In this document: positions 33,653 through 42,370 of the stretch, piece after piece
Layout: every line of letters begins with the position of its first letter
Position numbering within the stretch: position 1 is the first letter of the stretch
Assembly: GCA_964482225.1 (NCBI GenBank)
Contig: CAYZWT010000005.1
Coordinates: 62,001-126,000, forward strand
Direction of reading: 5' to 3'
Length of the DNA: 64,000 bases
DNA from: UBA1429 sp964482225
GTDB taxonomy: Bacteria > Chloroflexota > Anaerolineae > UBA1429
Translations under genes and position numbers: made by a program
Notes under the pieces: model-generated
Seen by the model: the letters and a program-made list of their open reading frames with translations, nothing else
What the model was told of the DNA's origin: nothing
Databases searched by the model: none

Positions 33653-34995
33653 CAGCTTCCCACCTCCGCCAGCGCGCTCACCAAACGGTCAATCTCGGCC
33701 ACGGGGTTCATCTCGGTCACGCACAGGAGCATCTCGTGCTCGCGGGCCGGGTCCACGCTGGCCAGGTCCAGGCCGCCGACGGTGCCGTGCTCTTGCAGCA
33801 GGCGCCGGTTGATCTCGCGGGCCGGGGCCGGGCAGCGCACGACAAACTCTTTGAAAAAGGGTTGGGCGTCGTCCACGGCGTAGCCGGGCAGGGCGGCGAT
33901 GGCCCGCGCGGCATAGTGGGCGCGGTGGTAGCAGAGGCTCGCCACCTGGGCCAGGCCGCACTTGCCCAGGGCGCTCAGGTACACCGCCGCGGCCAGCACG
34001 TTGAGGCCCTGGTTGGTGCAGATGTTCGAGGTCGCCTTTTCGCGGCGGATGTGCTGCTCGCGGGTGGAGAGGGTCAGCACATAGCCCCGCCGCCCCTGGG
34101 CGTCCACCGTCTCACCGGCCAGGCGCCCGGCCATGCGGCGCACATGGGCCATGCGGCAGGCGAAAAAGCCCAGGTAGGGGCCGCCGAACTGGAGCCCGAT
34201 GCCCAGGGGCTGGCCCTCGCCCAGGACGATATCGGCGCCGAACGCGCCGGGCGGGCGCAGCATCCCCAGGGAGATGGGGTCGCAGACCACCACCAGCAGG
34301 GCGCCTCTGGCGTGCACCTGCTCCGCGAGGCCGCTCAGGTCCAGGATGCGCCCGTAGAAATCGGGGGTCTGCACAACCAGGCAGGCCGTCTGCGGCCCGA
34401 CGCGCTGGACCAGGCTCTCCAGGGTGGCGTTTGGCTCTTTATCGCCCACGATGTCCAGGTCCATGGCCTGGGTGTAGGTGCGCACCACCTGGCGGTATTC
34501 GTGGTGGATATCGGGCGAGAGCAACACCTCGCGGCGGCGGCCCCGCGCCACGTCCACGGCCATGATGGCCGCCTCGGCCAGGGCCGTGGCCCCGTCATAG
34601 TGAGAGGCGTTGCTGACCTCCATGCCCGTCAGGCGGCAGATCATGGTCTGGTACTCGAAAATGGTTTGCAGCGTGCCCTGGCTGATCTCGGGCTGGTAGG
34701 GCGTATAGGCGGTATAGAACTCGGAGCGCGACGTCATGTGCCGCACGACGCTGGGCACAAAGTGGTGATAGGCACCGGCGCCCAGAAAGCAGGGCGCGGT
34801 GGATAGATCCAGGTTGCGCGCCGCCAGGGCGTGCAGCTCGGCCAGCAGCTCGGGCTCGGAAAGGGGCGGCGGCAGCGAGACCTCGGGAAAGCGATGGGCC
34901 TCGGGTACCGCCGCGAACAGGTCGCGCACCGACGCGCTGCCGATGCGCGCCAGCATCGCGCGCTGTTCCGCCTCGGTGTGGGGTACGTACGACAT
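33652..34995 (-). CDS. gcvPA: Glycine dehydrogenase (decarboxylating) subunit 1
   Basis: 447 residues, the alpha half of the split P-protein. N-terminal MSYVPHTEAEQRAMLARIG and the later FLGAGAYHHFVPSVV and YTPYQPEISQGTLQ are diagnostic. It forms a heterotetramer with GcvPB; the alpha chain lacks the PLP Lys. It starts 2 bp after the gcvH stop and overlaps gcvPB by one base, so the subunits are made in equal amounts. Confidence 0.97.
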   Translation of the reverse strand: MSYVPHTEAEQRAMLARIGSASVRDLFAAVPEAHRFPEVSLPPPLSEPELLAELHALAARNLDLSTAPCFLGAGAYHHFVPSVVRHMTSRSEFYTAYTPYQPEISQGTLQTIFEYQTMICRLTGMEVSNASHYDGATALAEAAIMAVDVARGRRREVLLSPDIHHEYRQVVRTYTQAMDLDIVGDKEPNATLESLVQRVGPQTACLVVQTPDFYGRILDLSGLAEQVHARGALLVVVCDPISLGMLRPPGAFGADIVLGEGQPLGIGLQFGGPYLGFFACRMAHVRRMAGRLAGETVDAQGRRGYVLTLSTREQHIRREKATSNICTNQGLNVLAAAVYLSALGKCGLAQVASLCYHRAHYAARAIAALPGYAVDDAQPFFKEFVVRCPAPAREINRRLLQEHGTVGGLDLASVDPAREHEMLLCVTEMNPVAEIDRLVSALAEVGS

Positions 34996-34997
34996 GC

Positions 34998-35393
34998 CTA
35001 GCTCGCCTGGGCGGCCACGTAGGCCCGGTAGGCGTCGGGGTCCATCAGGCCATCCAGCTCGCCGGGATCGGCGATGCGGATGCGGACGAACCAGCCGTCG
35101 CCATAGGGGTCGTCGTTCACGAATTCGGGGGCATCTTCCAGGCTGGCGTTGACCTCGATGACCTCGCCCGCCACTGGCATGAACACATCCGAGGCTGCCT
35201 TGACCGATTCCACCACGGCAAAGGGCTCGCCCTGGCCAAAGGACTGCCCCACCTCTGGTAACTCGACATACACAACGTCGGTGAGCTCTTGCTGGGCATA
35301 GTCGCTGATGCCGATGGTGGCCGTATCACCCTCCACGCAGATCCACTCGTGGTTCTCGGCGTAACGGCAGTCGGGCGCGATCTCGAAAGCCAT
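34998..35393 (-). CDS. gcvH: Glycine cleavage system H protein
   Basis: 131 residues. The lipoylation Lys is in VVESVKAASDV, flanked by the usual SDYAQQELTDVVYVELPEVG and later GDGWFVRI. GcvH carries the aminomethyl group between the P, T and L proteins. AAAGGAGTTCGCAAC precedes the ATG. The lipoyl group it needs could be built by the two radical-SAM proteins encoded at 36716-38571. Confidence 0.97.
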   Translation of the reverse strand: MAFEIAPDCRYAENHEWICVEGDTATIGISDYAQQELTDVVYVELPEVGQSFGQGEPFAVVESVKAASDVFMPVAGEVIEVNASLEDAPEFVNDDPYGDGWFVRIRIADPGELDGLMDPDAYRAYVAAQAS

Positions 35394-35411
35394 GTTGCGA
35401 ACTCCTTTCGG

Positions 35412-36509
35412 TCAGCGGCGATAGGATGGCGTGTAAAAGGGGCGCTTGACGATGCGGGCGGCCCGCGTGCGGCCCCGGATGACGATGCCGATCTCGGCGC
35501 CCACGGCGGCCTGCTCGGCGGGCACGTAGGCCATGCCCAGGAATTGGTCCAGGGTAGGGGCATAGAGCCCGCTGGTGACGTGGCCGCAGATGGCCCCGCC
35601 GATCTCGATCTCCATGCCGTGGCGCGGCACGCTGCGCTCGGTCATCTCGAACCCCACCAGCTTGCGGGCCGAGCCCTCCAGACGCTCCTTGAGCAGGGCC
35701 TCGCGCCCAATGAACGGCCCCTTTTTCAGCGCCACGGCCCAGCCCAACCCGGCTTCTAGCGGGGTGATATCGGGGCCCAGCTCGTGGCCGTAGAGGGGCA
35801 TGCAAGGCTCGAAACGCAACGAGTCGCGGGCGGCCAGCCCGATGGGCAACAGACCCAGGGGCGCTCCGGCGGCCAGCAGCGCCCGCCAGACCGCCACAGC
35901 GACCTCGGCGCGCAGATACAGCTCAAAGCCGTCCTCGCCGGTATAGCCGGTGCGCCCGATGGCCATCTGCGCCCCGGCGACCTGGCCCTCGGCCACACGA
36001 TGGTATCCCAGTTCCTCCAGGGGCAGGGGGGTCAGCGGTTGCAGCGCCTCTTGGGCGCGGGGACCTTGCAGCGCCAGCATGCAGGTCTGCTCCGAGAGGT
36101 CCTCGATGGTGACATCGAACCCGCTGCGCTGGTAATCGAACCAACGCAGGTCTTTTTCGGCGTTGGCGGCATTGACCACCACCAGGTAGCGCCCCGGCAG
36201 GTGGTAGACAAAGGCGTCGTCCACCAGGCCGCCATCGGCATAGCACAGGGGGGCATAGCCGGCCTCGCCCTCGCGGATGCGGGCGATATTGGCGGTGGCC
36301 AGGTGTTGCAGGAACGCCAGGGCGTCGGGGCCAGAGACGGCCACCTGGCCCATGTGGGAGAGATCGAACAGGCCCAGGGCCTCGCGCACCCGCGCGTGCT
36401 CGGCCAGGGGGCCTGCCGGATAGCTGACGGGCATCTCCCAACCGGCAAAATCGGTCATCCTGGCGTCCAGGGCCTGGTGTTCGGCGTATAACGGCGTGCG
36501 TTTGCTCAT
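35412..36509 (-). CDS. gcvT: Glycine cleavage system T protein (aminomethyltransferase)
   Basis: 365 residues. Transfers the methylene group from aminomethyl-lipoyl GcvH to tetrahydrofolate. The N-terminal TPLYAEHQALDARMTDFAGWEMPVSY and LFDLSHMGQVAVSG, and the folate-site GYTGEDGFELYL, are complete. It is the first gene of the gcvTHPAPB-rsmI-methyltransferase run. The 206 bp upstream contain no glycine-riboswitch core that I could recognise. The lpd subunit (L protein) is not in the window. Confidence 0.97.
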   Translation of the reverse strand: MSKRTPLYAEHQALDARMTDFAGWEMPVSYPAGPLAEHARVREALGLFDLSHMGQVAVSGPDALAFLQHLATANIARIREGEAGYAPLCYADGGLVDDAFVYHLPGRYLVVVNAANAEKDLRWFDYQRSGFDVTIEDLSEQTCMLALQGPRAQEALQPLTPLPLEELGYHRVAEGQVAGAQMAIGRTGYTGEDGFELYLRAEVAVAVWRALLAAGAPLGLLPIGLAARDSLRFEPCMPLYGHELGPDITPLEAGLGWAVALKKGPFIGREALLKERLEGSARKLVGFEMTERSVPRHGMEIEIGGAICGHVTSGLYAPTLDQFLGMAYVPAEQAAVGAEIGIVIRGRTRAARIVKRPFYTPSYRR

Positions 36510-36715
36510 GGCTTACCTCGAAAACAGACTCGGCCCATGCTCGCGCCACGCTTCCTGAGCATGACGCTCGGAAGCGTCGAGCGCGTCAAGAGCGCAGAGT
36601 GAACCAACTCCCTGCTCCCCCTTGGCGGCTCTGCGTCTCTGCGCAAAGCCCTCAGGCGACCACCACATGATCACGATCTTGGCTTTACTTCTCATCAGCA
36701 ACCCCGTCTGATCGC

Positions 36716-37726
36716 TCACAGCGCCAGCGTCGCCAGCAGGGCCGCGATCTCGGCCCCGGCCTCGGCGGGCGTCAGGGCGCGCGGATAGTTGTACAGCGGC
36801 CCGCTGGGGCGCTCGTTATAGTAGGGGCGGTTGCAGTCCGTGCAGCCCGCCGTGCGAAAGGCGTCGCCGCCCGCCAGCCAGGCCGCCAGGGCCTCGCGCG
36901 TCGCGCCGTAATCCACCAGGCGCCCGCCAACGAAACGCCACTCTTCGATGACCGTCAGGCCCTCTCTCAGCAGCCAGAGACCGGCCTGGATGCGGCGATA
37001 GCTGGCCAACGGCGGGGGCTGGGCCCCGGCCAAGCGCGCGCCCCGCACGGGCGTCAGGGCGAACAGGCCAATGGTAATGCCCAGGCGATGCAGCGCCTGG
37101 GCCGTGTACAGCAGTTCCTCCTCGGTCTCGCCCAATCCCGCGATCAGGTGGGTGCCGATGCGTCCGGGAAAACGTCCGGCTCCGGCGCGCAACAGCCCCC
37201 AGGTGTGCTCCCACGAGCCGCCCTTGGCCTCGGCGTAGACCTGGGGCGTGGCCGCGTCCAGGGCGATGGTCACCCGCTGGGCGCCGGCGGCCAGCAACGC
37301 CCCGATCTCCTCGATGCTGTGGGCGGCGATGGAGACGCAGATCGGCAGGGCGGCGGCCTCTGAAAGGGCGGCCACGGCTTGCTGCGCGACGGCCTGGGAC
37401 TCTGGTCCCTGGGTCACCTGAAAGCATGCGCGGAGGATCTGGCCCCGCGCATAGGCGTCGGCGATGGCCTGGGCCACCAGGTCGGCGTCGTAGGGCGGCC
37501 AGGCCACCCGCGAGAGTTGGTCCGCCTGGGCCTGGCTGCTGCGGGCCTGGGCGCAAAAGGCGCAATCGGCGACGCAGCGCTCGCCCAGCATCAGGTAGGC
37601 CGTGGTGGGAGCGGCATCCAGGGCCGCGGGCTGCAAGCCCAGCACGGCGGCGCTCCCGCTAGAGACGCGCCAGGCGGCGCAGGTGGTCGAGACAGGCTCC
37701 TCGTGATCTAGTACAGGGCGCAACAC
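36716..37726 (-). CDS. BioB-like radical SAM protein, LipS1/LipS2-type lipoyl synthase partner
   Basis: 336 residues. The 4Fe-4S-binding CVADCAFCAQA motif starts at ~51. The barrel resembles biotin synthase (GTHLIAGLGETEEELL, LFALTPVRGARLAG). The C-terminal CTDCNRPYYNERPSGPLYNYPR adds Cys residues that could bind an auxiliary cluster, as sulfur-inserting enzymes need. Together with the following radical-SAM gene it forms the LipS1/LipS2 pair that assembles lipoate in some archaea and deep-branching bacteria. True biotin synthase is the alternative, but no other bio gene is near, while gcvH lies just downstream. Overlaps the upstream gene by 19 bp. Confidence 0.72.
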   Translation of the reverse strand: MLRPVLDHEEPVSTTCAAWRVSSGSAAVLGLQPAALDAAPTTAYLMLGERCVADCAFCAQARSSQAQADQLSRVAWPPYDADLVAQAIADAYARGQILRACFQVTQGPESQAVAQQAVAALSEAAALPICVSIAAHSIEEIGALLAAGAQRVTIALDAATPQVYAEAKGGSWEHTWGLLRAGAGRFPGRIGTHLIAGLGETEEELLYTAQALHRLGITIGLFALTPVRGARLAGAQPPPLASYRRIQAGLWLLREGLTVIEEWRFVGGRLVDYGATREALAAWLAGGDAFRTAGCTDCNRPYYNERPSGPLYNYPRALTPAEAGAEIAALLATLAL

Positions 37727-38571
37727 TCATCCCCCCAGGTAACGGTCAACCCGGCGGCCTGGGCGGCGCGCTCCGCCGCCCGGGTCGGGTTCACGATCAG
37801 ATTCAGGCCGCAGGCCACGGCCAGTTCGTCCAGTTGTTGGCGATAGCGCCCATGGGGCCGCATGCAGCCCAGGTACAGCCCGGCCTGGGGCAGCAGGCAG
37901 CGGGCGTGGGCCAGCAGATCGGCCACCTCGTCCAGGGGCGGCGGCGCGCAATCTGCATAGCGCGTGCCGGGCGTCGGGATGAACACGATCAGGATCACGC
38001 GCTCGACGCCCTCGGCGGCCAGGGCCTCCAGTGCGGCGCGCTCGCCCCGGATCTGGCCCCCGTGCAGCCCGATGGTGACGTGAGGCACCACGGGCGCCAG
38101 GCCGCGCAGCAGGCGCAACGTCTCGACATAATCATCCAGGGTAGCATCCAGGCCATAGACCTGGCGGGCGGTCTCGGCGTCGCCCACTATATCGAACGAG
38201 ACCACGTCCACCAGGGGCGCCAGGCCGTCCAGATCGGCCTCCTCAACCAGGCCCAGGTGCCAGTTCAGGCGGCGGCCTGGGCGCAGGCGGGCGATGGCCT
38301 CCAGGTGCCCATGCACGGGCACGCGCCCCCGGGCGTCGCAACCCCCCGAGATCAGCAGGCTGCGGGCGCCATCTGGCTGGGCCTCCGAGATCGGGTGCAT
38401 GTGCTCCAGATAGCGCCCGCCGCAGTGGGCGCAATCCAGGGCGCAGGCCGCGCCGGTGACGCTGATGGGCGTCGTGGCCGTGGGCCGCACCAGGGCGATG
38501 GTGGGGGCGTGGTGCGCCATGCGCACGCGCCAGGCATCCGCATTGTGATCGAGGGCCGGTGTTGTTGCCAT
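37708..38571 (-). CDS. Radical SAM protein, second member of LipS1/LipS2-type pair
   Basis: 287 residues from MATTPALDHNADAW. The radical-SAM motif is CALDCAHCGGRYL (~45-57), followed by a substrate cavity with GCDARGRVPVHGHLEAI, SFDIVGDAETARQVYG and IFIPTPGTRYADCAPP. The C-terminal Cys residues in CMRPHG and GDECCALY are candidates for an auxiliary cluster. It is the first gene of the pair, which faces the gcv operon in the same direction. The call as a lipoyl synthase subunit rests on pairing, size and genomic context; which of the two is LipS1 cannot be assigned here. Confidence 0.68.
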   Translation of the reverse strand: MATTPALDHNADAWRVRMAHHAPTIALVRPTATTPISVTGAACALDCAHCGGRYLEHMHPISEAQPDGARSLLISGGCDARGRVPVHGHLEAIARLRPGRRLNWHLGLVEEADLDGLAPLVDVVSFDIVGDAETARQVYGLDATLDDYVETLRLLRGLAPVVPHVTIGLHGGQIRGERAALEALAAEGVERVILIVFIPTPGTRYADCAPPPLDEVADLLAHARCLLPQAGLYLGCMRPHGRYRQQLDELAVACGLNLIVNPTRAAERAAQAAGLTVTWGDECCALY

Positions 38572-38662
38572 ATCGCCCAGAGTATAGCCAAACGGCGGGG
38601 GCGGGTCAAAGGTTGCGCAGGGCAGGGGACGCTCAATGTAGGATCGCGGGCGAGCCTCGCAT

Positions 38663-38685
38663 GGAGGGCGGGCGTCTCGCCCGCC
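38663..38685 (+). repeat. REP-like 23-bp hairpin element, copy 2
   Basis: Matches the consensus GGAGGGCGGGCG-TCT-CGCCCGCC; stem 8 bp. Placed in the 200-bp gap between the divergent radical-SAM and macro-domain genes, before the promoter at 38709. Confidence 0.85.
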
Positions 38686-38708
38686 GCATCCGTGCCCCCT
38701 GTCCCCGC

Positions 38709-38736
38709 TTGGCGTCAAGCGCGGCGGGGCTATAAT
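38709..38736 (+). promoter_or_regulatory. Sigma70-type promoter for macro-domain/nadE
   Basis: TTGGCG (38709-38714), 16-bp spacer, TATAAT (38731-38736), 35 bp before the ATG at 38772. Confidence 0.65.
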
Positions 38737-38771
38737 GCTAGCGACGCGCGCAACCAGGGAGGCGATGCGAC

Positions 38772-39323
38772 ATGACCGATCCATCCACACACGCCGCGAT
38801 CATGGCGCGCATCCGCATCATCGAGGGCGACATCACCCGCCTGCGGGTGGACGCCATCGTCAACGCCGCCAACTCGTCGCTGCTGGGCGGGGGTGGGGTG
38901 GATGGCGCCATCCACCGGGCGGCGGGGCCCGGCCTGCTGGCCGAGTGCCGCGCCCTGGGCGGCTGCCCCACGGGCGAGGCGCGCATCACCAGCGGCCACA
39001 ATCTGCCCGCCCGCCACGTGATCCACACCGTGGGGCCGGTTTGGCGCGGCGGAGAACAGGACGAGGACGCCCTGCTGGCGGCCTGCTACCGCAACAGCCT
39101 GGCCCTGGCCGCCGCGCATGGGATCGAGACCATCGCGATCCCGGCCATCAGCACCGGCGCATACGGCTACCCGCGCGAGCGCGCCGCCCGCATCGCGCTG
39201 GCGGCCATCTATGCACACCTGGCGTCCCACGCGCTGCCGGCTCGCGTCGAGCTGGCAGCCTATGGCCCTGGGGCGCACGCCATCCTGGCACGCGCCTGGG
39301 CCGCACTAGCGGAGGAAGCATGA
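38772..39323 (+). CDS. Macro-domain protein (O-acetyl-ADP-ribose deacetylase-like)
   Basis: 183 residues of a single macro domain. IVNAANSSLLGGGGVDGAIHRAAG and the later AIPAISTGAYGYPRERAARIAL are the ADP-ribose-binding loops of the MacroD/YmdB type. Members hydrolyse O-acetyl-ADP-ribose or remove ADP-ribose from proteins. It overlaps nadE as ATGA, so both are made from one transcript, tying ADP-ribose turnover to NAD synthesis. Confidence 0.92.
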   Translation: MTDPSTHAAIMARIRIIEGDITRLRVDAIVNAANSSLLGGGGVDGAIHRAAGPGLLAECRALGGCPTGEARITSGHNLPARHVIHTVGPVWRGGEQDEDALLAACYRNSLALAAAHGIETIAIPAISTGAYGYPRERAARIALAAIYAHLASHALPARVELAAYGPGAHAILARAWAALAEEA

Positions 39324-40972
39324 CCCGCATCACCATCGCACAACTGAACCCGGTCGTGGGCGACATCTGGGGCAACTATGGCCGCATCCGCGAGACCCTG
39401 GAGCGCACCCGCGCCGAGCGGCCCGAGCTGCTCATCTTTCCCGAGCTGTTCCTGGTGGGCTATCCCCCCCGCGATCTGCTGGAGCGCCGCTGGTTCATCC
39501 AGCGGGTGCAAGAGGCGGTGGAGGCCGTGGCGGCCCTCTCGGCCAGCTATCCGGAGACGGGCATCCTGTTCGGCGCGCCCCTGCCCTCGGCGCGCGCCAA
39601 CGGCAAGGCGCTCATCAACGCCGCCGTGCTGGCGCGGGAGGGCCGCATCGTGGCCGTGCGCCCCAAGGCGCTCTTGCCCACCTATGACGTCTTTGACGAG
39701 TCGCGCTATTTCGAGGCCGCCCACGAGATCGAGACGGTGCCGCATGGCGGCGCGCTACTGGGGGTGCACGTTTGCGAGGACGCCTGGACCGATCCGGCGC
39801 TCTGGAACGCGCGCTATTTGTACAACCTGGACCCGGTGGCGGAGCTGGGCGCCCAGGGCGCGACTCTGCTGATCAACCTGTCGGCCTCGCCCTTTCACGT
39901 GGGCAAAGAGGAGGTGCGCTACCGCTTGATGAGCCAGCACGCCCGCGCCCACGGTGCGCCCTTTGTGTATGTGAACCAGGTGGGGGCCAACGACGAGTTG
40001 ATCTTTGACGGGCGCAGCATGGTGTTCGACGCCCAAGGCGCGCCCCTGGCGATCTGCAAGGCGTTCGAGGAAGAGATCCGCACCGTAGAGACGGCGGAGG
40101 CGGGCGCCCGCGCCGTGTACGAACCCCAGGACGAGATCGCCTCGGTGCATGATGCCCTGATCCTGGGCCTGCGGGACTATATGCGCAAATGCGGCTTTAC
40201 CAAGGCGGTGGTGGGCCTCTCGGGGGGGATTGACTCGGCCCTCACCTTTTACCTGGCGGCCCAGGCCGTGGGACCGGAGAACATCCTGGGGGTCTCGATG
40301 CCCTCGCCCTTTTCCTCCGAGGGGAGCATGGTGGATGCGCACCAACTGGCCGAGAATCTGGGCGCCGAATGCCGCACCATTCCCATCACTGCTATCTACC
40401 AGAGCTATCTCAAGACCATGACGCCCCATTTTGAGGGCAGGACGCCGGATACCACCGAGGAGAACATCCAGGCGCGCATCCGGGGCAATATCCTGATGGC
40501 CATCTCGAACAAGTATGGTCACCTGGTGCTTTCCACGGGCAACAAGAGCGAGCTGGCCGTGGGCTATTGCACCCTGTATGGCGATATGAGCGGGGGCCTG
40601 GCGGTGATCTCGGATGTGCCCAAGACGATGGTGTACGCCCTGGCGCGCTATGCCAACCGCCATGGCGAGCTGATCCCCCAATCCTCGATTGACAAGCCGC
40701 CCTCGGCGGAGCTCAAGCCCGACCAGGTGGATCAGGACACCCTGCCGCCCTATCCGGTCCTGGATGGCATCCTGCGCCTGTACATCGAGGAGGGCTGCTC
40801 CATTGATGAGATCGTGGCCCAGGGGTACGAGCGCGAGACGGCAGCCTGGGTGGCGCGCACGGTGGACCGCAACGAGTACAAGCGGCGCCAAGCCGCGCCG
40901 GGGCTGCGGGTCACCACCAAGGCGTTCGGCACGGGCCGGCGCATGCCCATTGCGGCGGTCAAGACGCCGTAG
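39320..40972 (+). CDS. nadE: Glutamine-dependent NAD+ synthetase
   Basis: 550 residues. The N-terminal nitrilase-like glutaminase has its Glu-Lys-Cys triad in FPELFLVGYPP, RPKALLPTYDVFDE and GVHVCEDAW. The C-terminal amidotransferase domain has the PPi-loop GLSGGIDSALT. It converts deamido-NAD to NAD using glutamine-derived ammonia. RBS GGAGGAAGC lies inside the end of the macro-domain gene. No other NAD-pathway gene is nearby. Confidence 0.96.
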   Translation: MTRITIAQLNPVVGDIWGNYGRIRETLERTRAERPELLIFPELFLVGYPPRDLLERRWFIQRVQEAVEAVAALSASYPETGILFGAPLPSARANGKALINAAVLAREGRIVAVRPKALLPTYDVFDESRYFEAAHEIETVPHGGALLGVHVCEDAWTDPALWNARYLYNLDPVAELGAQGATLLINLSASPFHVGKEEVRYRLMSQHARAHGAPFVYVNQVGANDELIFDGRSMVFDAQGAPLAICKAFEEEIRTVETAEAGARAVYEPQDEIASVHDALILGLRDYMRKCGFTKAVVGLSGGIDSALTFYLAAQAVGPENILGVSMPSPFSSEGSMVDAHQLAENLGAECRTIPITAIYQSYLKTMTPHFEGRTPDTTEENIQARIRGNILMAISNKYGHLVLSTGNKSELAVGYCTLYGDMSGGLAVISDVPKTMVYALARYANRHGELIPQSSIDKPPSAELKPDQVDQDTLPPYPVLDGILRLYIEEGCSIDEIVAQGYERETAAWVARTVDRNEYKRRQAAPGLRVTTKAFGTGRRMPIAAVKTP

Positions 40973-40981
40973 CGCGGTTAC

Positions 40982-41004
40982 GGAGGGCGGGCGTCTCGCC
41001 CGCC
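40982..41004 (+). repeat. REP-like 23-bp hairpin element, copy 3
   Basis: Perfect copy of the element, 10 bp after the nadE stop and 38 bp before the convergent gene's stop, so it probably serves as the transcript-end hairpin for both. Confidence 0.85.
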
Positions 41005-41041
41005 CTCTGGCGTTTCTGGCGCCAGGCCCTGGCGCTGGATC

Positions 41042-41797
41042 CTACTCCTCGCCCTCGTCCTCCGGCGGCTCTTGCAGGTACGCCTGCCGGTCGCGCTCGC
41101 GCTGGCGACGTAGCAGCGTGGCATACCCGATCCCCGCCAGCAAGAGCGCCGCCAGCGCCAGGAACCAACCGTATCGTGGCCCTGCCTCTGGCCCACTGAC
41201 GACCTGTGGCGCTGCCAGGGTGGCCTCCTCTCGCGCTACTGCCGTGGCGATCAGCATGGCCGCGCGATCCGGCGTGGGAGCGCCGGTAGGCGTCGGCAAC
41301 GGCATCGGCGTGTCGGTCGCCTCGGGCGCGGCGGGCTCATCGTCTCCTTGAACAGGCGTGATGGTGCGCACGCGCAGGGTGGGGCTGGCCTCTGGCGTGG
41401 CGGTGAGCCCGCCGCGCGGGGTGCGCGGCGCCTCAAGGGTCGCGCCAGGGGTGGCCGCCGTGGGCGTGATGGTCGGGTAGAGCGGCGCCGGCGTCGTCGG
41501 GCCGGTGGCCGAGGCAGGTGTGTTGGTGGGACGGAGCGTAGGCGTTGCGGTGGCGGGAGGCGGCAACGTGGGCAATGGCAGGGTCGGCTCTCCGGGCCCC
41601 GCGTAGGGATCAATAGTCGGAGGAAGGGGCGGCAAGGGATAGTCGTCCTGGGCGGCCAAGGCGCGGGAGCCAACTGTGTTCGGCACCCAGGCCGCCTCCG
41701 CGACGGCAGGTTTCAGCGCCAGTAGCAGCAGCGCTGCCAGCCATGCGCAGAGCAGCCGCCCGACCTCGCGCGAACGCGATCTCTTGGTGGGCGTCAT
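41042..41797 (-). CDS. Secreted Pro/Thr-rich, single-pass anchored protein
   Basis: 251 residues. The signal peptide LCAWLAALLLLALKPAVAEA is followed by ~170 residues dominated by Pro, Thr and Ala in repeats such as TPTLRPTNTPAS and PAPLYPTITPTAATPG, a typical stalk or linker. The C-terminus has a membrane helix (YGWFLALAALLLAGIGYATLL) and a short acidic cytoplasmic tail. No domain is recognisable. It overlaps the HIT gene by four bases (ATGA), but a common function is not evident. Confidence 0.75.
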   Translation of the reverse strand: MTPTKRSRSREVGRLLCAWLAALLLLALKPAVAEAAWVPNTVGSRALAAQDDYPLPPLPPTIDPYAGPGEPTLPLPTLPPPATATPTLRPTNTPASATGPTTPAPLYPTITPTAATPGATLEAPRTPRGGLTATPEASPTLRVRTITPVQGDDEPAAPEATDTPMPLPTPTGAPTPDRAAMLIATAVAREEATLAAPQVVSGPEAGPRYGWFLALAALLLAGIGYATLLRRQRERDRQAYLQEPPEDEGEE

Positions 41798-42354
41798 TCT
41801 TCTGAGCCCGTGGCCGGGGCGTCATCCTCGGGCTGGCGCTGCGGGCGGAAAGGCGCCGGATCGCCGGGCGCGCAGCGGCAGTCAAAGGCGGGCTTGAGCT
41901 GGCCAAAGCACTCGCGCAGCCCCTCGACGATCACGTTTGTCTCGCCGATCACGGCCATAAAGTTGGTGTCGCCGCTCCAGCGGGGGACGACGTGAAAGTG
42001 CAGGTGATCCTGGATGCCCGCGCCGGCCGATGCGCCCAGGTTCAGCCCTACATTGAACCCGTGGGGGCGCATGGTCTCGCGCAAGACCTCGATGCACATG
42101 TTGATCTCTTGCAGCATCTCGATCTGAGCCGGGCCGGGCACGTCGGTGAGCATGGCCAGGTGCGCATAGGGGATCACCATCAGATGGCCGTTGGTGTACG
42201 GGTAGCGGTTCATCATCACGTAGGCGTGCTCGCCCCGAAACAGGATCAAGTTCTCGTCTGTATCCCCTTGCTGCGGCGCGCTGCAAAAGACGCAGCCGTC
42301 GGGCTTGGGTGCGCGGACGTAATCAATGCGCCAGGGAGACCAGATTTGCTGCAT
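41794..42354 (-). CDS. HIT-family hydrolase (Ap4A phosphorylase/FHIT-like)
   Basis: 186 residues. Zinc-binding start DGCVFC, then NRYPYTNGHLMVIPYAH and the catalytic histidine triad QDHLHFHVVPRW. The longer C-terminal tail (CRCAPGDPAPFRPQRQPEDD) is low-complexity. Enzymes of this type cleave diadenosine polyphosphates or related nucleotide conjugates. It ends 16 bp from the radical-SAM operon. Confidence 0.92.
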   Translation of the reverse strand: MQQIWSPWRIDYVRAPKPDGCVFCSAPQQGDTDENLILFRGEHAYVMMNRYPYTNGHLMVIPYAHLAMLTDVPGPAQIEMLQEINMCIEVLRETMRPHGFNVGLNLGASAGAGIQDHLHFHVVPRWSGDTNFMAVIGETNVIVEGLRECFGQLKPAFDCRCAPGDPAPFRPQRQPEDDAPATGSEE

Positions 42355-42370
42355 CGGTAGCCTCTCCTTA

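Noticed and set aside
36510..36715. Glycine riboswitch upstream of gcvT
   Set aside because: No tandem aptamer pattern could be matched; the region mainly holds a decayed ctctgcg-type repeat.
36513..36719. Small 68-codon frame upstream of gcvT
   Set aside because: Overlaps a dispersed-repeat region, has no RBS and no recognisable motif.
38735..39319. Possible fused N-terminal domain on NAD synthetase
   Set aside because: It is the macro-domain gene read in a wrong frame; the real nadE start is the ATG at 39320 in the ATGA overlap.
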